Below, one piece after another: positions 36,091 to 44,963 of a stretch of DNA of 64,000 nt. The stretch is taken from the NCBI GenBank assembly GCA_963818725.1, contig CAWFTU010000009.1:410334-474333 (forward strand). Reading direction: 5' to 3'. Position 1 is the first letter of the stretch. Every line of letters begins with the position of its first letter. Position numbers and translations under genes: made by a program. The stretch comes from DATFDN01 sp963818725. Lineage in GTDB: Bacteria; Pseudomonadota; Alphaproteobacteria; Acetobacterales; Acetobacteraceae. A model generated the notes under the pieces. It made no database searches, was not told the origin of the DNA, and was given only the letters and a program-made list of their open reading frames with translations.

Positions 36091-36283
36091 CGATACGGGC
36101 CGCCGGGCCGGTGGCACTGCCGGGACCATAGCCGGGCAGATCCTCGCCGGCATGGACCCAGTGGAACGGTTGAGTTCAGCCTCGCTCGTACTCCTGGTGG
36201 ACGGCGGCAGCGGGCTCGCGGCGATCGCGGTGGCCTATCTTACAGGGTGGCCGCCAAGCGACGAGCATCACCGGCTCCTGTAG
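36091..36283 (+). pseudogene. Remnant of a second fetB-like gene
   Basis: The frame reads GTIAGQILAGMDPVERLSSA, then LLVDGGSGLAAIAVAYLTGW and DEHHRLL-stop. This matches the C-terminus of the FetB protein at 29282-30094 (MTGQILAGMDPVEAVKYQ ... GGGSGIAAGAVAYLAAW ... DERHRL) at the protein level. It has no start and lacks the rest of the gene. It lies between the MNT gene and rloA, which suggests that the defence genes were inserted into or beside a fetB copy. Confidence 0.7.
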
Positions 36284-36390
36284 GCAGCGGACCGATTCCA
36301 AGGAATAGGAATGCTCTTTCGCCAAGCAATTTGCGGTTTTTCCGCGAATTTGCTATGTTAAAGATGTGGTTGCGCCGTTTGGGGACGTTG

Positions 36391-37661
36391 ATGTTACTGC
36401 GTTTCGGGGTGGAAAATCATCGTTCGATCAAGAGCAAGCAGGAACTCTCGCTAGTGGCGTCCTCGCTTGAGGATGTAAGCGCGGGGCTCATCCATTACCT
36501 CACCGTACCGAACGGTCGGCTCTTACCAGCTGCAGTGATTTATGGCGCTAATGCGTCTGGGAAGAGCACGCTGGTTTCTGCATTGCGATGGATGCGCTCA
36601 GCTGTCCTACTCTCCCATAGTCGCGGTGAGCCGGGCGGCTCTGTCCCACGTTCGTATTTCCTGCTTGATCCAGAAAGCGTGACTAGGCCCTCAATCTTCG
36701 ATATAGATTTTGTTCTAGATGGTGTGCGTCACCACTATGGATTCGAAGTTTCCGACGATGCATTTATAGCCGAATGGCTTTTCGCATATCCGAACGAGCG
36801 TCGCCAGGCTCTCTTTGAGCGCGACCAAACGAATTTTTCTTTTGGACGGAACCTAAAGGGGCAAAACAAGGTTATTTCAGGTCTGACTAGACCAAATAGT
36901 TTGTTTCTCTCGGCAGCAGCGCAGAATGGGCATGAGCACCTTTCAGCGATCAGTGCTTTTTCAGAACGTTACAGGTTACTGGGGCCTCGACTGATTACGT
37001 CGATCTTCGGGATTTGGGGAAACATGACATTGATCGTCGCGTGATCGACTTTCTTAGCAAGGTCGGCACCGGTGTAATCGGTTATCGCAGAGAGGAAAGA
37101 AAGACACCTGAGAGAATGGAAGGATTGCGCAGAGATTTAGATCTAGTTTTGAAGAAGTACATTGGTGAATCCATCGATCTTGAATCTTCTGAGGGCGAGA
37201 GACAGTTTGACATTCGCCTCGCTCACCGAGGTGTCGGCGAGGATTCAGTTTACCTGGACCTGAGCTTAGAGAGTGATGGAACTAAGCGACTTTTAGTACT
37301 GCTGCAGCAAGTTTTTCAAGCTTTGGACCAAGGCGCCGTGTTGGTATGCGATGAATTAGATGCAAGCTTGCACACTCAGGCATGCGAGGCGTTGCTCGCG
37401 TTGTTCTCCGTGCCTGCGACCAATCCCAACGGTGCCCAGCTGATCGCGACCACTCACGACACAAACCTTCTTCGTTCACCCGTTCTTCGACGCGATCAGG
37501 TCTGGTTTGCAGAGAAGGACGCGGAGGGTGCAACGCACCTCTACCCTCTAACAGATATCCGCACTCGGAAGGGAGACAATATCGAGCGAGGTTACTTGCA
37601 GGGCCGCTTTGGGGCGATTCCATTCTCCGGATCATTAGCAAATCTTATTTCAGCAGAGTGA
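36391..37661 (+). pseudogene. rloA: RloA-like AAA ATPase, one frameshift
   Basis: The N-terminus LLRFGVENHRSIKSKQELSL and Walker A YGANASGKSTLV are typical of RloA/AbiLi ATPases (AAA_21). The first frame runs to about 36984, after FSERYRLLG; the protein continues in another frame as ASTDYVDLRDLGKHDIDRR to Walker B VLVCDELDASLHTQ and ATTHDTNLLRS. Adding one G to GGGG at 36981-36984 restores a ~423-aa protein. The frameshift is either a real loss or a homopolymer undercall. rloB follows three bases after the stop. Confidence 0.8.
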
Positions 37662-37979
37662 CGAATGCCCCGCCATCTGCCAGCTTTAAAGCGAGCTCGC
37701 GCGCGGCGCGAGCCTAAGACAAAGTTCTATGTTTTCTGCGCGGGAGGCAACACAGAACCTGCCTACTTGGATGCGCTTAGGAAGGCTTACTCTGGTGCTC
37801 ATCTGGATATCCAGATTTTCCCCAACGCAGGTGTTCCGTACACTCAGGCGAAGCTGGCCATTCAGCGCGCCAATGAGCTTGGCCTTTCCAATAGAGGTGG
37901 CTCAGGAATTTTGAACAGGGCGTTAAGTGGAAACTCGGCCTGACGGCAGGCATGTTTTGCCTGCGAATCAGGAGCGAAG

Positions 37980-38291
37980 ATGAAGAAGCGAGCCCGCCGG
38001 AACCACACACCGGCCTTCAAGGCGAAGGTGGCCCTTGCTGCCCTGAAAAACGATCGAACGATTGCACAGCTTGCTGAGCAGTTCGACGTGCATCCCAATC
38101 AAATCACCTCGTGGAAAGAGCAACTGCTTGCAGGGGCTGCCGACGTGTTTGAACGCGGTGGCAGCACCAAATCATCGGTCCCCGAGGTCGATATCAAGGC
38201 CCTGCACGCCAAGATCGGCGAGCTAGTCCTGGAGAACGATTTTTTAGAACGTGCGCTCGGCAAGGCGGGATTTCCGAGCGCAAAGCGATGA
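37980..38291 (+). CDS. IS3-family transposase OrfA
   Basis: 103 aa. Helix-turn-helix FKAKVALAALKNDRTIAQLA, EQFDVHPNQITSWKEQLL and the leucine-zipper-like tail KIGELVLENDFLERALGKAG. Within ENDFLERAL the message reads T TTT TTA (38240-38246) in exactly the phase for -1 frameshifting into orfB. The gene otherwise ends at an ATGA overlap with orfB. Confidence 0.92.
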   Translation: MKKRARRNHTPAFKAKVALAALKNDRTIAQLAEQFDVHPNQITSWKEQLLAGAADVFERGGSTKSSVPEVDIKALHAKIGELVLENDFLERALGKAGFPSAKR

Positions 38292-39115
38292 CCGACCGTA
38301 ACCACAGGCTTGCGTTGACGAAGCAGGCGGCGCTCCTCGGCATCTGCCGAGGCAGCGTCTACTACGAACCGGCGCCGGTGTCGGATGCAGACCTTGCGCT
38401 GATGCGGCGGCTGGATGAGCTGCACCTGGAGTTCCCTTTCGCAGGTTCGCGGATGTTGCGCGGCTTGCTGGCTGCCGAGGGGAGCAAGGTCGGCCGTCGT
38501 CATGTCACAACATTGATGCGGAGAATGGGGATCGAAGCGATCTATCGCAGGCCCAACACATCGAAGCCTGCGCCAGGTCATCGCATCTATCCGTATCTGC
38601 TGCGCGGATTGACGATCAATCGGCCGAACCACGTCTGGGCGACCGACATCAGCTACATCCCGATGGCGCGCGGCTTCGTCTATCTCACTGCCGTGATGGA
38701 CTGGTTCACACGACGCATCCTGGCCTGGCGACTGTCGAACACGATGGAGGCTTCGTTCTGCATCGATGCTGTCGAGGAAGCCCTTGCAAAACACGGCTGC
38801 CCGCAAATCTTCAACACCGATCAGGGCAGCCAGTTCACCAGTACCGAATTCACCAGCGTGCTGATCAACAACGCCATCTCGATCAGCATGGACGGCAAGG
38901 GCGCATGGCGAGACAACGTTTTTGTCGAGCGCTTCTGGCGAACCATCAAGTACGAGGAAGTCTATCTGCGTGCCTATGATGGCGTCGAAGAAGCACGGCA
39001 ATCAATCGGCCGCTACATCGCCTTCTACAACGCAAGGCGACCTCACGCAGCCCTTGACGGCCGCACCCCGGATCAAGCCTACTCTCACCCGCTGCCGCTC
39101 CGCACGGCAGCATAA
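38288..39115 (+). CDS. IS3-family transposase OrfB (DDE integrase)
   Basis: 275 aa. HTH_21 region LLGICRGSVYYEPAPVSDAD and rve integrase core: VWATDISYIPMARGFVYLTA (first Asp), FNTDQGSQFTSTEFTSVL (second Asp) and DNVFVERFWRTIKYEEVYL (Glu). It is in the -1 frame relative to orfA, and that frame is open from the slippery site (SERKAMTDRNHRLAL), so an OrfAB fusion can form. Intact. Confidence 0.92.
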   Translation: MTDRNHRLALTKQAALLGICRGSVYYEPAPVSDADLALMRRLDELHLEFPFAGSRMLRGLLAAEGSKVGRRHVTTLMRRMGIEAIYRRPNTSKPAPGHRIYPYLLRGLTINRPNHVWATDISYIPMARGFVYLTAVMDWFTRRILAWRLSNTMEASFCIDAVEEALAKHGCPQIFNTDQGSQFTSTEFTSVLINNAISISMDGKGAWRDNVFVERFWRTIKYEEVYLRAYDGVEEARQSIGRYIAFYNARRPHAALDGRTPDQAYSHPLPLRTAA

Positions 39116-39384
39116 CCCCCGGCCGACGATCCACTTAACGACGCGGAAATTTTGTTCAAAGGACCGGGGCCACTTCAAATCGAAGCCGGAAAAGGCTCAA
39201 CTCCTACGAAAGTAACGATTAAGTATGGGTGATGTTCGACCGGAATGATCATTGTAAATATAATGAAGCCGTTGGGCTTTGTGCGGTAAAGGATATCAAG
39301 GTTGCGCGGTCTAATCCCTGCTTTGAAGTCTGGCTTATCTTGCATGAGGCGGACTATGACAAACCCAATGGTCGGCATGCCGTG

Positions 39385-40699
39385 CAGGGCTGTTCAACGC
39401 TCTTTTCTTTGGGGTTTGGGGCCGGGTGAGGCTGCAATGCCACATGCCGATGCAAACCGCCCTGTGATGGCTGCGTAGGGGTTCCTGCGACGCGGACCCT
39501 CTGCCTCCCTGGCGCCTCCCTGGCTGGCAACCGTCACAGCCGTACACGAGGTTGCCATGGCGCCGTTCGCCCCTTTTGTCAGCTTGCTGGCCGACATCGA
39601 AGACCCAAGGCGGGCCGAGGGCAAGCTGTATCGACTGCCGCACGTCGTGGTGTTCGCCATCCTGGCGATCGTCGCTGGCGCCAACTCCTACCGAACGGTC
39701 CACAGCTTCATCGATGTTCACCTGGCCCAGTTGCGCGATGCGTTCGGCGTGACGTGGCGCAAAGCCCCCGCCTACACGACGATCCGTGGTGTCCTGCAGC
39801 AACTCGACCCGCTCTCGGTCGAGGCGGTGTTTCGCCGCCATGCCGCGGCCTTGAACGATGCCGCCACGGCCGGGGACCACCGCCATGTGGCCATTGACGG
39901 CAAGACCTTGCGCCGCAGCTTCGACAACTTCCTCGACCGCCGTGCCGCGCACCTGCTGAGCGCCTTCGCCTCCGATACGGCTCTGGTGCTGGCGCACCTC
40001 GACTGTGACGACAAGTCCAATGAGATCCCGACCGTGCAGACCCTGATCGGCGCTCTTGGGCTGAGCGGTGCCGTGGTCACGGTCGACGCCATGCACTGTC
40101 AAAAAAATCCTTCGCGCAGGCCGCTGCAGGCGGCGTTCACCTGATGGCCCAGGTCAAAGCCAATCAGCCCGCCCTGCATCACATCATTGCCGACTTGTGC
40201 GAGACCGCCGTGCCGCTCGATAGCACCCGCACGGTCGACAAGAAGCGCCGTTCCCGTGACGAGGCCCGCCAAGTCGAGGTGTTCGCGCCGGGCGATCGCC
40301 TCGCCAAAACCGAGTGGGCTGGCCACCTCCGCGCGGTGATCCGCGTCCATCGCGACGTTCTCACCCGCTCCGCCGCGACCGGATTGTGGCGCGCCACCAG
40401 CGAGACCGCCTTGTTCGTCAGCGACATCGTCCTGCCGGCCGCCGTCTGCGCCAAGGCCATCCGCGACCACTGGAATATTGAGAACCGCTCCCACTACGTC
40501 CGCGACACCAGCTTCGCCGAAGACGCCAGCCGCATCCGTTGCAACCCGGGCATCTTCGCCCGCCTGCGCTCGTTCGCCACCAACATCTTGCGCTTCAATG
40601 GCATCCACAACATCTCAGACGGGCGGCACCGCATTGCCTTCGGCGGCATCGACGCAATCCTCAGCATGCGCGTCATGAATTGAGCGTTGAACAGCCCTG
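39385..40699 (+). mobile_element. ISAs1-family element, copy 2
   Basis: Terminal repeats CAGGGCTGTTCAACGCT (39385-39401) and its complement (40683-40699), flanked by a perfect 10-bp target duplication GCATGCCGTG (39375-39384, 40700-40709). The intact duplication shows that it moved here recently, although its transposase is in two frames. Confidence 0.95.
39557..40683 (+). CDS. ISAs1-family transposase, two frames joined at an A7 tract
   Basis: The first frame gives LLADIEDPRRAEGKLYRLPH, HVAIDGKTLRRSFDN and VTVDAMHCQK to a stop at 40144. The -1 frame continues SFAQAAAGGVHLMAQVKANQ, HWNIENRSHYVRDTSFAED, LRSFATNILRFNG. The switch is at C-AAAAAAA-T (about 40101-40107), read A AAA AAT in the zero frame: a legitimate slippery heptamer at the same codon as in copy 1. 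Either programmed -1 frameshifting (or transcript slippage) makes the full protein, or one A has been lost in both copies or miscalled. Confidence 0.8.
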
Positions 40700-40856
40700 G
40701 CATGCCGTGCAGGCTCACCTAAAATTGATTCGTCCCGAATATGACCCGTCTGGTCGGAAGTTGGTTAATTGTGTCGAACTTATCACTCGCGTAGAATGCG
40801 CGGAGCGCGTATCCATCCGGGCAGGAGCACGGCGGTATGGCAGTGCGGTATGGCAG

Positions 40857-42523
40857 TCAGGCGGCCTGTGCGATGTTGCTGGGTTGCTTGCGCCAGTTCC
40901 AGGGCAGCAGCTCGTGCAGCCTGGAGGCGGGGTGATCGGCGATCCGGGCCAGGACATCGGCGAGCCAGGCGCGCGGGTCCACCCCGTTCAGCTTGGCGGT
41001 GACGATGAGCGAATACATGGCTGCGGCTCGCTCGCCGCCGCGATCACTCCCTGCGAACAGCCATGACTTTCGTCCGAGCGCGATACCGCGCAGGGCGCGT
41101 TCTGCGGCGTTGTTCGTCAGATCGATCCGACCATCCTCGAGGAAGCGGCTGAACGTCTCCCAGCGCCGGAGCATATAGTCGAGTGCTTTCGCGACTTCGG
41201 CGTGGCGTGACATCTTGCCGCGGACGGCACGCATCCAAGTCTCGAGTGCGGTGACCAGGGGCTTCACATGCCGCTGGCGCACGGCGCGGCGCCGCGCGGC
41301 CGGCAGACTGTTGATCGCGCGCTCGACATCGAAGATGGCATCGATCCGCCGCAGCGCCTCAACGGCCAGTGGCGCCTTCGCGAGGTTGGCCAAATCGAAG
41401 AGTTTGCGACGGCCATGCCCCTCCGCTGGCATTCCACTCGCTTCGCGAGTGGAACCTTGGCCAGCTCCGCCCAACACCCTGCCTCGGTGATCGGGCCCGG
41501 CTTGCGTCCGAGATGGCAGAGGTCATTGAACCCGGCATAGGCGTCGGCCTGTAGCACGCCGGCATACCCGGCCAAGTGTTTGTTCGGATGCTCCGCCGTG
41601 CGGTCGCGCGAGTAGTAGAACACCGCCGCCGGAGGCGCGGGTCCGGCGAACGGTCGGTCGTCGCGCACATAGGTCCATAGTCGGCCGGTGATGGTCTTGC
41701 CCTTCGCCAACACCGGCACCGTCGTGTCATCGCCGTGGATGCGCTCGGCCGCCATCACGTGCGCGCGGATCAGCGAGATGAGCGGCGCCAAGCTGGCCGT
41801 GCAGGCGCCGACCCAGTCGGCCAAGGTGGAGACGTCGAGCTCGATCCCCTCGCGAGCATAGACCTCGCTCTGCCGGTTGAGCGGCTGGTGATTGCCGAAC
41901 TTGGCGTCCAGAATCATCGCCAGCAGGTTCGGACCCGCGCGGCCCCGTGCGATCGGATGGAACGGGGCGGGTGGCTGCGTGATCGTCTCGCAGGCACGAC
42001 AGGCGAACTTCTCACGCACCGTCTGGATCACCTTCCACTGGCGCGGAATGCTCTCCAAGGTCTCGGTGACCGTTTCGCCCAGCTTGGACAGGGTCCCACC
42101 ACAGCAGGGGCATTCGGTCGGACCGGGGACGACAACACGCTCGCGTGGCAGATGCGCCGGCAGAGCGCCGCGCACCGGTTTGCGGCGGGTGAAGCTGCTG
42201 ACGACGGCGACCTTGTCCGTAGTGCCACCAGTGGCGACCGCGTCCTCGGCGGCGTTGGCCTCCAGCTCCTCAAGCTCCAGTTCCAGCTGATCGAGCAGCT
42301 TGCGGCCACGTTCGGAGGAGGCGCCATAGCGGTCGTGCCTGAGCTTGGCGATCACCAACTTCAGATGGGTCACCATCGCCTCGGCACTTGAAGCGCGGGC
42401 CTCCGCCTCCTGGCGTGCCGCCCGCTCGGCTGCGAGTTCAGCGCGCAGTGCGTCGATGCCGTCGGAGATCATGTCGGGAGCACCCATCGCAAGTGCGATG
42501 GAATCATAATCGCCCGTTGTCAT
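40857..42523 (-). pseudogene. IS66 TnpC transposase, broken by a palindromic insert
   Basis: N-terminal coiled part (LKLVIAKLRHDRYGASSERG), zinc motif CPCCGG, and core HPIARGRAGPNLLAMILDAK, ERIHGDDTTVPVLAKGKT, LQADAYAGFNDLC up to TEAGCWA. After the 51-bp insert at 41418-41468 the frame changes and the rest follows as GRRKLFDLANLAKAP, DGRIDLTNNAAERALRGIAL and LLPWNWRK. Removing 50 bases restores the classic CWAHGRRK junction. The transposase is therefore inactive in this copy. Confidence 0.88.
41418..41468 (-). repeat. 51-bp palindromic mini-element, copy 2
   Basis: Read on the reverse strand it begins GGAGCTGGCCAAGG and ends GCCAGCGGAGGGG, as does copy 1 (8004-8054). The centre is a perfect 10-bp stem, TTCCACTCGC with GCGAGTGGAA around a GAA loop, differing from copy 1 on both sides of the stem. 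In both copies the element follows TGGGC in the target gene, and the net gain is 50 bases. Confidence 0.78.
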
Positions 42524-44554
42524 GCACCAGGAAATTGCAGCAGATGGCTGCCAATTATCCCGTCAGCCAGCCATCTCCGGCCGCCAGGTCCGTTGTGGGT
42601 GTCTCCAGTCGATCCCTTCCAGCATGTAACCGAGCTGCGCGGCGGTGATGGGAACGACACCATCTGACGGTGAGGGCCAGATAAACCTGCCGCGCTCCAA
42701 TCTCTTGGCGTAGAGTGACATCCCGAGCCCGTCATGCCAAAGAATCTTCAGCAGATCGCCACAGTGCGTTTCATAATGCATCCCCTGGTCAGATACCGGG
42801 CAGCCGGACGAGGTTATCGTATTGATAATTCTCGTAGTTCTTTGGCCGCCGCTCGACCACGCGCTGCACCCCTATCCGCACGGCTTCGGAAGTCAGAGCT
42901 TCCACCGGGACCAGCCATTGCGCGCCCTTCATGGCCTGCGTTGCGGGCAAGACGCCCCTCAGCGCAAGGCTCTTGGCGGAACCGACGCAGATGCCGAGCT
43001 GCTCGGCCGCCTTGGCCAGGCTGACCATTCGGGCGCCGGCATGCTCCGGATCGTACTCGGCCAACCCCAGTCGTTCGCGCAGTTCGCGCACCCGCACGGT
43101 CGTCCAGGTCTCGCCATCGCCGGTCTTGCAGCGCATGCGATTGAGCGACACGGCAAGCTCGCGATCCGGCCAATGCCCGGCGAGCTCACGGAGCGCATCA
43201 ACCGCCGATGGCGCGATATCGCCTGGATATCGACCCGTCTTGACCCTGGGTACCCGGACCTCGGTGTGGCGCCCTCCCGTCCAATGGATCAAAAGCACCG
43301 CCTCGTTGGCCGCGTCATCAAGGCCGAAGACGATCTCCTGCACCAGGGTGTGGATGAGACGCTGCTTGGTGCCCGTATCGGTCGACGGCGCGTTCCAAGC
43401 CGCCGGCAAGTCGTGCGCAAGCTTGAAGAGCTGGGCACGATCGATCGTCGGCTTCGTCGCCGAAGCGGCCCGCAGATCGTCACGTTTCTGCTCCAACTGG
43501 CTCACCCGCTCCAATGCACCGTTCCAGCGGGCTTCCAACTCGCGGGCCACATGGCGTTTAGCCGGATCCACCAGTTCGTACCGACGTGCGGCGAGCGAGG
43601 CCTCATAGCGCGCCGCCTCCAGCTCACGCTCGAGCGCCGCAGCAACCTCCTGGCGTGATCGATCGACCTGATCGGCCGCGAACAGCGCCGCTTCAACGGC
43701 ACGGTCGGACACCGCCTCCAGGATCTGCGAGGCAACGGCGCGATCGATGCGCAAGCCGCCGATGCCAATGCACATCCCCGCCCCAACGTGAGCATCGTCC
43801 CCGCGACATTGGTAGCGATGCGCGTGGCCCTTCGCCTGGCCGTAGAACACCCGCATCATTCGCCCACAGCGTCCGCAGCGCATCAACCCGGTCAGAAGAG
43901 CCCGCCCGCCGCGGGCCGACTTGCGTGCGCAGTTCTTCTTCATGTGCGCGTTCTCGAGCGGAAGCCGCTGATTGGCCTCATAGTCCTGCCAACTGATGTA
44001 GCCGGGATGGTTGTCGCGCAGCAGGACGTTCCACTCCTCTCGCGGCTTGTCGAACCCGCTGACCTTGCGCGCCCTTCCGTCGACGATGCGCGTTCGCTGG
44101 GTCCTCCGGCCAAACGCATAGGCACCGGCATAGAGCGGGTTGTGCAGGATCTGCATGACGCTGTGATAGGCCGGCGCCTTCCAGATCAACTTGTAAACAT
44201 CGATGTTGCGCCGAACGACGGGCATTTTGAGATCGGCCGATCGCAGCCATAAGAACACCTGCCGGGCGCTGCCCAACTCACGGAACTTGGCGAACACGAG
44301 CCGCACCATCTCGACTACATGCTCGTCCGGATCGATCTCGATCTTGCCGACTTCGCTCCAGCAAAACCCTGGCGGCAGCATGAAGCGATATTCCCCGCGC
44401 CGCGCCTTCGAGTCGCGGGCGGCGATGCCGCGCTGGCGCAGCAGGCTCAGCTCGTATTCCGACATCGTGCCCTTCGAGACGGCGACATACTGCCCAGGAA
44501 CAGCCCTTTGACGTCCTGATCCAGTACCGTCAACATCCACGTGCGGGCGAACGC

Positions 44555-44959
44555 ATGACCGTAGTGCGTCGGTTGCGACATGGCGGCAGCGTTCACTTTG
44601 TCATCGAGCAACCCGACGGCACGCGCGCGCTACTGCCGGCGTGGATGACCGAGCCCTGGGCGGCGCGACTTGCCATAGTTGAGACACCCCGCCTGGCGCT
44701 CGAGTCGCTGCGGGTGCTGCGCAGCACGATCGATGATGCGCTCCTAACCTTGTCGCCTTCGACCGCGACGAGGGAGGATTGCGATGATCGATCGGCACGC
44801 CAGCCGCCGACAACTCGATCTGCTCGTGCACATGGCCAATGCGCTCGAGCCGAGCCGAATGCCTCCGCCAACTCGGGCGGAAGTGACGGCCCTGCTAAAA
44901 CTGCTGATCTCAGAGCACATCGCCGTCGCCCCGGCCCTGCCGATCGAGGCCGCCGATGA
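44555..44959 (+). CDS. DUF5372-like accessory protein of element B
   Basis: The frame is open from the element's left end and reads YRQHPRAGER before the ATG, then MTVVRRLRHGGSVHFVIEQP, DGTRALLPAWMTEPW, with a helical part to about residue 75. This HPxxG ... LPxWMT layout recurs at 49898-50362. It resembles the small proteins (DUF5372/Y4bD type) encoded with rhizobial recombinases. The true start is unclear, as no ATG precedes the conserved HP motif. The last 60 codons overlap the next gene and are probably not meaningful. Confidence 0.5.
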   Translation: MTVVRRLRHGGSVHFVIEQPDGTRALLPAWMTEPWAARLAIVETPRLALESLRVLRSTIDDALLTLSPSTATREDCDDRSARQPPTTRSARAHGQCARAEPNASANSGGSDGPAKTADLRAHRRRPGPADRGRR

Positions 44960-44963
44960 CTAA
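44784..44963 (+). CDS. Small protein of element B (59 aa)
   Basis: MIDRHASRRQLDLLVHMANA, LEPSRMPPPTRAEVTALLKL, then an acidic end. Amphipathic helices, no hydrophobic segment. GGGAGGA lies upstream of the ATG at good spacing. It overlaps the recombinase start by eight bases, so translation is probably coupled. A similar but start-less frame precedes recombinase A. The role is unknown; a recombination directionality factor or regulator is a possible guess. Confidence 0.6.
   Translation: MIDRHASRRQLDLLVHMANALEPSRMPPPTRAEVTALLKLLISEHIAVAPALPIEAADD

Larger units (their letters stand above)
37923..39138 (+). mobile_element. IS3-family element
   Basis: Inverted repeats TTAAGTGGAaacTCGGCC (37923-37940) and, inward from the right, TTAAGTGGAtcgTCGGCC (39121-39138). 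Similar TTTGAACA sequences further out suggest the true tips may be near 37910 and 39165, so the bounds are approximate and no target duplication is secure. It carries orfA and orfB and interrupts rloB. Confidence 0.8.
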
